Assembly (NCBI GenBank): GCA_036924285.1
Contig: JAYKYS010000009.1
Coordinates: 8,928,001-8,992,000 of the forward strand
Length of the DNA: 64,000 nt
Source: Asterella californica
Lineage: Eukaryota; Streptophyta; Marchantiopsida; Marchantiales; Aytoniaceae
Direction of reading: 5' to 3'
The position numbers were made by a program, and so were the translations under genes. The notes below the pieces were generated by a model. The model was not told the origin of the DNA. It saw only the letters and a list, made by a program, of their open reading frames with translations, and did no database searches. Below, in pieces: positions 41,041 through 50,597 of this stretch (positions are counted from its first letter, which is position 1; every line of letters starts with the position of its first letter).

Positions 41041-44000
41041 TCAGCACTTTTGTTCACGTCCAGTACCTCTTGACCACCTATTTACACGAGTGGTCATCAA
41101 CGTACCATCTAACTCTTCCAACTGCAAGGAGCCAATAGTGACGACCTCCAAGACTCGGTAAGGACCCATCCAGCGAAGATGAAGCTTCCCATGAAACTTG
41201 AGATGTTGATTGTCATAGAGAAGAACCAAGTCTCCATCTGGGACGATTATCTTCTTCAGCTTGCCATCATAGTTCACCTTACGTTGCGCTTGTACTTCGT
41301 ACGTCTTCTCCAAAGCTGCATTCCTATCTTCTTCGAACTTCACAAAGTTTAGAAGACGCTGCTCCTGACTTTCCTCTTCTTCCATGCGTTCGTTTACGGC
41401 TAACTTGTAAGTAGGGACCTCTAACTCGATGGGCACAACAGGTGTCATGCCATAAGTTAGGTAGAAGGGTGTCTTCTGGGTCGTGACCTTGGGTGAAATC
41501 CTGAAAGTCTCTAACACAGACGGCAATTTCGTGTCCCAATCATACGCATGGTTAGCAGTTACCTTATTCAGGATATTACATAGAAGACCATTCGACTTCT
41601 CTGTCAGTCCATTAGCTTCCAAGTTGTACGGCGTCGTCTTCCGATGCTTTATCCTGAAGTACTGGATCAGGAGGGAAATAGTCTCATTTAAAAAATGAGT
41701 ACTCCTATCTGATATCAATTCCAGCGGGCATCCGTATCGAGTGATAATGTTGTGCCAGAGGAACCTGGCTACCACTGTGACGTCATTCTTCTTTGTGGCT
41801 TCGCCCTCCATCATCTTGGTAGCATAGTCGGTAGCTATCAAAATATACCGTGCTCACGTTCTTCTAGCCACCGGGGCGGTAGACCCAACAAAGTCGATTC
41901 CTCACTTTTCAAAAGGAGCAAGCGGAAGAATGGGAGTAAGATACCCCACCTAGTAGTAGCTGTTGCTCTTCCCACCCTCTAGCACGCATCACATTTCCTG
42001 ATCTCCTGAAAAGTGTCTCTGTACATGATCGGCCACCAGTAACCGACGTCCAACATCTTCTTCATTGTGATCTTCAGCCCGTAGTGACCCCAGCATCTTC
42101 ATAGTGAAGATCCGTGATCACTGGCTTAATCTCTGAAGGCTCAAGGCATCTCCTTAGCTTCTCGTCATGCCCCTTCCTAAACAGAATATCCTGGAAGATG
42201 ACGTAGGGACCTGCCTTGTGTAAGAAGATAGCCCTCTGCTCTGCATCCAATCCCTCGGGGTACTGCTGGTCTTCCAAGAACTTCTTTAAGTCCTTGAAGA
42301 TTGATTCTTCTGTGGAAGTCGCAAAGACTGGATCAGAAGACCTAGTCTCGTCTTCTGGGAAGCAGGTGATACGCTCCCCCTCGGATGAAAGTATCTCTGC
42401 GAAAACTGAAAACAGTTTTTCGTCAGGGAACTCGTCTTCCACTTCATCTTCTCGTCGTTCCGTCTCCAATCTGGATAGGTAGTCAGCATTAACATGTTGT
42501 CTTCCAAGCCTGTACTCAACCGTGTAAGTAACTTCCTAGAGTAGAAGAATCCACCTAGCTATCCTACCAGACAAATCTGCTTTCTTCACGAGATGTTTCA
42601 AAGAAAAATGATCCACGTAGAAGACAAACGGATTGGCTAGAAGATAGTGCCTAAACTTCCTACAGGAGTAAATCATGCCAAGACACTCTCTTTCAGTTGT
42701 AGAGTACTTCTTCTCTGCATCACTGAGTTGTCTTCCCGCATAGTAGATGAGATAATCCTTTTGCTTCTCATCTTTCTGACTCAATATCACCCCTATGGCG
42801 AAAGCAGAAACATCCACATAAATATGGAAGACTCTCTCCCAATCAGGTGGTCTTAGGACCGGGGATTCCGACAGAAGCCTTTTCATTTCTTCGAATGCTT
42901 CCTGCTGCTCAGAAGACCAAATGTAAGGTTCGTCCTTCTTCAGCAACTTGGTAAGTCTTCTTGTTACCTCTGCATACCTGTCAATAAACCTCATGTAGTA
43001 TCCTACGTTGCCCAGGAAGCTTCTCAACTGAGTCAGGTTAGCAGATGGATGAAGTTTCATGATGACTTCCACCTTAGCACAGTCGATTTCTATACCTCTT
43101 CCAGAAATCCTATGTCCTAGCAAAATTCCCTCTGACATACCAAAGAAGCACTTCTCAGGATGAAGAGCCAAACGATGCTCTCTACACTTCAAAAAACACT
43201 TCCTCGGAAATATCAGATGATCTTCTTTCAATCCAAACACACAAAAATCATCCAAGAAGATCTCCATAAATGTGCGAAGATACTCCTTGAAGACTATAAT
43301 CATCAGTCTCTGGAATGTGGGGGGTGCGTTGCATAAACCAAACGGCACTTGATTGTATGCGTACGTGCCCCAATCAGTAGTGAAGGTGGTTTTCGACTTG
43401 TCTTCTTCTCTGATTGAAACTTAGTTGTATCCAGAATACCCATCCAGGAAGCTGTAGAACTCATGTCATGCTACCTGGTCTAACACAGAGTCGGTGAAGG
43501 GTAAAGGATGATGATCCTTTTTCGTGGCCAAGTTCAACTTCCGGAAGTCCTGACGCACTCGGATCTTATCTGTCTGCTTCTTTGGCACGATGACAATAGG
43601 AGCTACCCACTCACTACTAAGTACTAGGAAGATGACTCCCGTCTTGAGGTATTGGTCGATCTGGTCCTTCACCAGAAGCGAGTACTTGGGATTGAGCCGA
43701 TACTGTCTCTACCGTGCAGGAACAACGCCTTCCAGCAAGTCAATGCGATGCTCTCCTAGCTCTCGAGGTATGCCATTCATGTCTTCTATGGTCCAAGTGA
43801 AGACATCATGGAACTCCGTCAAAAGTTTAAAGTCTTCCAACTGTTGGTCCTCGATCACCTTGGAAAGCTTCAACGTCTGCCCAGGAGCAACCTCCATTTC
43901 TTGAAGATCATCCGGGTTTATCATTCCTTCAGTGTGACTATACTCACTAGCACCAAAGTATTCCGGTTTGAGAGTTCTTCCGGTTCAGATTCATCTTCTG

Positions 44001-44515
44001 GAAGACCAACTGTCGGATCTTCTGAAGGGAAGACGGTATCTTCGTCTTCTGGAAGACCTCGTCTTCTGGAAGCTCTTCTTGCACAATTTCGTAGCACTCA
44101 ATGTATCCACATATCACTTCTTTTGCTACTTCTGTAGTACACAAGTTATTCACCACAAACTCATCATATCGTTCATCAATGTCAGAGGATGCAGCTGAGT
44201 CTTCTGACATGTATCCCTTTGTCGTAGAAGGAGTTTCACCTTGGTGTCCAATCTTCATCCAAGGAAGCGAGACCTTGGTCTTCTCACCTGGCTTGGGTGT
44301 GAGATTAGGAAACTTCAAACGATGTCTTCTCCAATCGGTATTTACATTTGCAGCATACAGCCATGGTCTTCCTATCAACACCCGATATCCAACCTTAGCT
44401 ACAGGTCGCAAAATGATGTAAGTGAGATAAAAAGATACTCCCCCAATTATCGGCAAGACATCTTTCAATTGTCCCAAAGGTCGTCTTCTAGTATGGTCCG
44501 TCATTCTGAGGATTC
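41041..44515 (-). pseudogene. Giant-LTR pol: protease-RT-RNaseH-integrase, broken
   Basis: Protease end and linker lie at 44504-43947 (VLIGRPWLY, then an acidic linker). RT lies at 43900-42900 with WVAPIVIV, DFRKLN, PFGLCNAPPTFQ and FLDDFCVFG (DD codons 43247-43252). RNase H has YVDVSAFAIG (Ala to Val next to the catalytic Asp) and FYVDHFSLKHL. The linker with HHCC region is at 42469-41900. In the integrase, GIDFVG is preceded by W-to-stop; SDRSTHF and NGLTEKSN are spaced 35 residues apart. A GPY/F-like WMGPYRVLEV ends the ORF. Stops include TGA 43466-43468 and TAA 43431-43433, the latter a CAA-to-TAA change in YNQVS. The last ORF (41841-41041) is open. It is a Ty3-lineage element without chromodomain. 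Confidence 0.85.
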
Positions 44516-44519
44516 TCGG

Positions 44520-45800
44520 AGATTTGAGAAGCTTGGAAGATCGGGTGGCACAGGCCTGGATCCCAACTTCCAGCTTCTCGAAACAACAAACAACTCACCA
44601 AGTCACTCCAGATTCGTACCAAGCCCCTCTTAACACAAAAGCAAAGCCAATCCACCCTTGATACAAATTGCACACATTCGTCTTCCAAAGACAGTCAGGC
44701 TTAAGAAGCGTCTTCCGAAGATGGTCAGATTACAGAAGCGTCCTCCGAAGATGTTCAGATCTTCCGAAGCGTCTTCCGTTCAGAGTTTCGAGAGTAGAGG
44801 GATGGTAGGGTAGAGAAATTGATAGTTGTGATCTTGAATTTGAGGACGATGGACAGGGAAGCTCGAATTGCAACTCGGGAAGAAGCACTAAGATGACTGT
44901 CAAAAATTGGGCAGCGCTTCCGCGCCCAATGTTACAGAAGGAAAATGTGGGGAGAGAATCAATCGATCGGTTTGTCTGCAAACAATCGGGGAAGCGCGGG
45001 GGATACCAAACAAAAGACGAGAAGCGGTGGGAAGGGAAGATAACATGGGAAGAACCTCAAACAGTCTTTTGTCTGCTTCCTGAGCTGTCTTCAATCTTCC
45101 GCGCGCTTCCGGCTCTGACCCCAGCTCCAATGTGACTCCACAGAGCTACTTCCGCCGTCAATTCCTTGCTACATCTCAATCGAACAAGACTCCACCTTCG
45201 ATTCTTCTCAGCCGTCCTTCAATGTCTGTTTTCGGGAGTCTCCAGAAGACTCCTTCAGCTCGATATGCTTCCTACTCTCAGCGATTCGTCCTCGTCTTCT
45301 TCCTAGCTGTGAATCGATCCTGGCTCTATTCAATTTCACTCTGCTGGCCCTCCTCGCTCAAGTCGATCACCTTCCAACTCGATCTTCTAGCCAAAAACGA
45401 GCTCGATGCGGGAAGCGGTAGTGTTTCTGTGCTAATGCGCATCTTCTCGCGCAGTTTATGGATTTTCGATCTATCTGACTTCCCTAACCTACTCGATGCT
45501 ACCTGGTAGGTACACCTACTTCTTACGTGGTTAAGCTTCCGCGGTTGTCGTCTTCCAGAAGATACGTGTCTTCCGCCTTCCGTCTTCCGTCGTCTTCTGA
45601 AGATACAACTGAGAAGACGCTTCCCGGAAGACGGTCGTCTTCCGAAGAAGTCAACTTCTTATTACGAAAAAGATCCTAAGATCACCTTCCTTCTAAGGAA
45701 GCCATAATCATAAGTAACAAAGCTTCTTCAGTTATACAAACAAGTTATTAACCTTAAAAATTCCAAAAATTCATGAATCCTGTAAATTGTGGGCACCACA
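44520..45800 (-). repeat. 5' LTR (first 1.28 kb) of the minus-strand copy
   Basis: It starts TGTGGTGCCC at 45800 and is collinear with 36907-38175. It ends inside the motif AAGCTTCTCAAATC where protease sequence takes over. The covarying hairpin is at 44906-44930. The flank outside, CACAATC, is single-copy AT-rich DNA. Confidence 0.8.
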
Positions 45801-46227
45801 CACAATCATATGAAAACCTACTAAGTACTATGAACACTAAGTTATATATGGTTCAAGTAAATGAACTCGTGAAAGCGAGACATTTCGATGACAAAAGTAG
45901 AACTTTTCAAGGAAAATTTTGGGAGTTTAATTTATTCAGTTTGACCTGATCTTTTTAAATAAATCATAAACTCAATGATAACAAAATAAGCCAAATGAGT
46001 AAAATTATAGATAAAATCATAATGATATATTTAAGACTGTAATTTAAATAAACCATGCAAGATCAAACATGATTCGAATACTTCACAATCTATGTTGCAA
46101 ATACTAAACTTGGGGAAAAATATCACAGTGAAAATTTATTCAAAAATGATATTTTTATCAAAACTCATGCAAGAGTATATTAAATTTTTGTCACTGAGTT
46201 TAACACTAGTTGCAATAATAGTGCCAT
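45801..46227. other. AT-rich intergenic DNA
   Basis: No ORF, repeat or motif of note. Base composition differs sharply from the LTR on the left. Confidence 0.6.
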
Positions 46228-46866
46228 CTATTCTTCCATCATCTCAAATGTGACACGAACTGCGTCTCTAGCTTCAGGAGACATTACAATCTTCTTTGGC
46301 AGTTTGTCTTTTGAGCTAAGCTTCCAATAGAAAATTGCAGCATTTGCATTATTCATCCATTGACTTTCACTATAGCTAGGATATACTTCTCATTCTTTTG
46401 TGCTATTAAAGATATCAGTGTATGTTTTCTTTGTTTGGACTCCACCATTGGAGTTGAAACTCTCTGTAGTGTTCATCATTTTAGTCTCTTTGAACTGCAC
46501 TTGTAACACATCATATCCAAATAGCCTTGGGTATTTTAGCTCCAAATTCATCAGTAAGTCGAATAATCATAAATGGACGTTATGTCATATTGTCCAAAGA
46601 GACAAATGTATGCTCTTCTCTCTCCTCTGAAGCTCTCACAAAATGCACAGCTTCTCTTTGATTCTCCATATGTAGTTCTATCTCAAGTTCATCTTCAAGT
46701 GCTGTATCAACCGGACCGTTACTCTTTGGACAGCTTCCCTGAGTTGTCAGTTTATGACTGAGTTGGGGGGGACTTTGTCCAGAACCTCACTACTGTCGTT
46801 CGTATCGTTTCTTTTCTCCACTTTGGCATCGACTAGATCAAACGAGCTTGCCACTTCCATCTTCAT
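46228..46866 (-). pseudogene. Decayed protein-coding remnant, unknown family
   Basis: From ATG 46866 the minus strand reads as protein (KMEVASSFDLVDAKVEK) to a C7 run near 46770, where one base seems lost. The next frame continues (PVDTALEDELEIELHMENQ, ASEEREEHTFVSLDNMT) to a stop near 46581, then RPFMIIRLTDEFGAKIPKAIW. A second shift leads into the 108-codon frame 46551-46228 (KETKMMNTTESFN, NAAIFYWKLSSKDKLPKK) with one TGA near 46410. Coding-like composition across three frames suggests a gene broken by two indels and two stops. Homopolymer sequencing errors could explain one. I do not recognise the protein. Confidence 0.5.
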
Positions 46867-48762
46867 TAGTCAGAACGTGGAAGTAGAGACTGCTACAGCT
46901 GGATTTGCATTCTCTCCTAATCACACTGACCTTTAAATTTCAGATCCCGATAACCAGGTTTATACAAGGGTGCTGTAATACAGATTTAGGCTATAGTCTT
47001 GAGTAAATAATATGATGCAACATGCACTTTTAGTCGACGAGAAGAAGAAAAACGTTTAGACGGCTGAGAAAATTGTTCATGAAACAATTGACTGAAAATT
47101 GGCTTCAGAGAAAAGATAGTGAAAAATACATTAAGCATCATGGAACAAAACACGTACTTACAAAGAAAATATAATATGGATCTCGAGGTTACGAGGCATG
47201 ATCAACTGCTTAGAAAGTTGAAGCTCGCAAGTGCATCTCGATATCCTCTAAGATATCCTCGAGCGCATTGTTATAGTCTCGGAAAATCTATACTCTTTGT
47301 CATTTCAATGCAGTGGCAGTCTTCTTACTCTGAATGTCATGCCTTGTGCGGGACTGCTTATGGTACTCTTCTATTTTGAAATTATACCCAGTAGTTATAA
47401 TTACACGTCAAGTCACTAGTTGCATTTAATCCACGGCTAAACTTCTACGGCCAGTGGAAGAAAAGTTGCGCCTCAGTTCTACGAGTACATCCAGAGCCTC
47501 CTGCGACTTGAATGGCCGTTAGCCAAAACTGTATCCCGTGGAGAGGAGAATAAACTCTACAGTCACTAACTTTAACACCCCTTAATACCAAATGCGGAAG
47601 CTAAAGTGCAATGAGTTGTAGTAGAAATGTAGTCCATCGAGTGGTTAATAGACATGCAACATGAACTTCTAAGAACTTCTTTTATATTTTATTATTAAAA
47701 TAATATTTTATGCAAAAATCTATATTAAATTAATTAAAAAGTTAAATTTTTATAATTATTAAACATTAAGTGCACCTACACTTGCAAGGTGGTCCATATC
47801 AGTAGTATTCGGGAAGGGATTTTGAGACAACCGGATTACTGAAACTGTTTCACTTTTAGAGTAGTTAATAGTATTATTTTCATTTTTTACTCATAATTTC
47901 CTGACTCTTTTCGCAAAACCTTAGGAAATTCACATTCTCAACCAGAACTCACTATTCTATGGATTGGAACTCCCTTAACCTTGGTCCATACTTAACCCAT
48001 AGTCAAAGCGTGGACAGACAAGCTTTAAGAAGTACATATGCTAGAAGCTGGTAAAAATAATAAATAATTTATCGATATATTATTTACTACCTAATTCTTT
48101 TGAAAATAAAAATAAAATACATATTTACATATTTACTCCTCTTTTAGAATAAATAAATATTTTTACACACGAGTGCTTGACTTATACTAATAGAGCCCTC
48201 AAGGGATGATGTGAGCAAGAACGCCACAAGAAGACAAGCAGCAAAAGATGAGACTGCTAGAGAACATGCGAGAGCGGGATTAATACTCAGTTCCTGCCTT
48301 TTCAAAATAGGCTGGGAGAAGGATGTCCCCCACTCTTATGTGAATGTTTGATCGTGTCTTTATTCACCTTGTCCAGTCTTGGAAACATTTCGTCAACCGT
48401 CATTGATATGAGGTGATATGCACGCATATTTTGGGAAGCGTGTATATACTAATTCACCTCCCCCATCTGATGGAGGAGGCAGATATATGAATTATCTGAT
48501 TTTTTATTAAGAAAAGTTAAATAATAAATTTATATTGAGTTTAAATTAATGTGTAATTATTAGTAATCTTTTTATTATAGTTTAAGAAGCGTGTCTGTGC
48601 GTCATTGTTTTTGTAAGTTTGTTTAGAATATCTACAGCTCTACTTATAATTATCATTTTAGTTTTCTTAATAATTTAATATAGAATTTATGTCTATTTCG
48701 ATAACAAAAAAGACAACAATTCCTCGAAGTTGATCTAGTATGCATATATTTGTGTATTAAAC
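46867..48762. other. AT-rich intergenic DNA
   Basis: Long A/T runs (for example 47690-47770, 48100-48170, 48480-48580). The ORFs at 46900-47400 have no family signature. Nothing else is recognisable. Confidence 0.55.
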
Positions 48763-49200
48763 TTGCAGAAATTTAAATGCAATATTGTAGAATTCTCATT
48801 CCCGTTTCAACTTCGCGACCCATTCCGTCTCGCATTTGTTAACTGCGATTGGGGTCACTGTGACTATTACCGCAATCTAGCTACCGGAGTCACATACGCT
48901 ACTCCGGTATCACTTTATTACAAGGGTGTTAATTTTGACTCACGAAAACACGAGTGCTAGGAAGGAAATTTAAGTTGTAGCTCGGGGTATGCTCAAGTAC
49001 AAAGCTACCGTAGTAGAATTTGTGGTGTAATGAAGTTAACTTCTGACTACAGTTCTCATGGTGGTTTGACTTTGAAGTTTGCCGTGTATATTTGCCTGAA
49101 ACTATTAGTTTTTCAGGGCGATTCGTCACGCACTCTGATTATACATAACGGACACAAGCGATCGGTATCTCACCAACTCAAGATTTCGGTTTCCACATGA
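48763..49200 (+). pseudogene. Exon-like coding stretch with one stop
   Basis: One frame of 146 codons runs from a splice-acceptor-like TTAAACTTGCAG to TGA 49198 with a single TAG at 48958. Several Cys (VNCDWGHCDYY, KHEC, LSCSSGY, RICGV) suggest a secreted or extracellular domain. No ATG is near the start, so it would be an internal exon. Family not recognised. Confidence 0.3.
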
Positions 49201-49535
49201 ATAATAACATAATAGACAAGTAAAAAGAATCTTCCACTGTGAGATACAAGGTGAGGATAACCAGACACAAGGAGAAAAAAATAAAAAAATAAAAAATTTA
49301 TCTAGTTTAACTAGTTAAATATGTTAAAATATTTAACAAAGATGCAGTTGTTAACACGGCCAAAGTAATACAACGCTTCGGCGTGCACCTAATCTTCCGA
49401 GACCACCTGAGCAACTACCTAGTCATTACTTCTTAGGAACACCTACCCTTACTACGGTTGCTCTAAAAGCGTCTCCTGTCTGAAAGTGCGCACCTTCGAG
49501 GCATAGGTCGCCTAGGTTTTTCGCATGTATCGGCG

Positions 49536-49576
49536 GAAAACCGGAAGTAAATATTACCGGGTGGTTTCCGGTTTTC
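49536..49576. other. Stem-loop with AAATATTAC in the loop
   Basis: GAAAACCGGAA (49536-49546) and TTCCGGTTTTC (49566-49576) form a perfect 11-bp stem around a 19-nt loop. The loop contains AAATATTAC, which fits the NANTATTAC pattern of rolling-circle origins. ATCGGCG stands on both sides as a direct repeat. No Rep gene is nearby. Confidence 0.35.
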
Positions 49577-49579
49577 TAA

Positions 49580-50460
49580 ATCGGCGATAACTGTTTTCGT
49601 GAATCGCTTATCAGCCGGAACTTACTTCTTCTTTTTTACATCGGTTATTTTTCTGAGCAAGTTGAAAAACGCTTCGTCAAAAATCCGAGAATATCTACTT
49701 ACAATGAGCTAAAAGTCGATCAGCATCATTACGATCAAACGCAGTTACAAGTTTTTGGGCAGCGAATTTACTGCTACATGGAAAACATACAACTGCCTTT
49801 GAACTGAATGAGACGTACTTGTCTTGGCTGCCCAGCATTGAAGCTGTGATGGTAACGCTGTGAGTGAGCTCTTCGATCGACTCGGAGGCACTTTGAAGGC
49901 TAAACAATCGTGTTTACTAAACAATCGTGTTTACTGAGTAGAGTTCCGACTTTTGTACCGAAAGTGCGATGCTAGATCAAAATGCGTAGACGTCGAGCAA
50001 ATGCATGAGTTTTGAGGTTTCGAACTTTACTCTGTCATCAACTGTACTTTGACCGGAGGCTTTACTTTGTTCGCGGAGGCTTTACAAAGAAAAGTTGAGT
50101 CCCTTTCGTTCTTCGTCGGTTAGAAGAGAGGTGGATGTACACAAAACCGTGTCGTGGACTGCAGTCGGGCCGATGGATGAGCAGCTTTCCGACTTACTGC
50201 AGCTTTCCGCAGTAATGAGTCGAGCACTACGAGCACATCGTAGCTTTTCGTCATCGACGTTCTTCCTCGTTGCCTCGATGTACACCCGCATCGACCTTCC
50301 CCCGGGCCCCAGATAGCCAGTCGTACCTCAGCCGTGCTCATGAACATCTGAGTAAAGTTGAAAAGAGTCCAGAACTGCTTGGAGCCTGGTACACAACAGG
50401 AAGATGTGTACTAGGCTTCAATCAGTACTGGATCCTTTCAAAATCTCGAACTGATACCGA
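49580..50460. other. Intergenic DNA without recognised genes
   Basis: Short overlapping ORFs on both strands (49695-49907, 50082-50347) lack motifs and are probably chance. A tandem ~17-bp duplication AACAATCGTGTTTACT occurs at about 49904-49936. Confidence 0.5.
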
Positions 50461-50464
50461 ATAG

Positions 50465-50530
50465 ATTAACCGAGAGCGGGATTTGAACCCGAAGAGGTCC
50501 TCTCCATTAGAGGCTCCCGGCACTAGCCTA
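50465..50530 (-). repeat. tRNA-like sequence without D-arm, possible SINE head
   Basis: On the minus strand a GCCGGGAG/CTCTCGGT stem encloses an anticodon-like arm (CCTCT/AGAGG) and a T-arm CGGG-TTCAAAT-CCCG. GTTCAAATC fits the B box. TAGTGCCGGG upstream is a weak A box. No normal D-arm is present, so a SINE or tRNA pseudogene is likelier than a working tRNA. Confidence 0.45.
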
Positions 50531-50597
50531 CAGCTACTGTAAAACGATCTAAATCTAAAACAAACTAGTACAAAAGCAAGAAAAGAGAAAATCTACT

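Larger units (their letters stand above)
39170..45800 (-). mobile_element. Giant-LTR Ty3-type retrotransposon, minus-strand copy (gag-less)
   Basis: Reading on the minus strand: 5' LTR start (45800) to 44520, fused directly to protease, then RT, RNase H and integrase to 41041, a polypurine tract, and the 3' LTR from 40996. The 3' LTR continues past 39170 at 33985-36425 because of the inversion. The remainder of the 5' LTR and gag are missing at the junction near 44520 (CTCCGAGAATCC). The 3' LTR also has an internal deletion near 39850 joining GGGTGGATTG to the leader. All polymerase domains are recognisable but broken. Confidence 0.8.
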
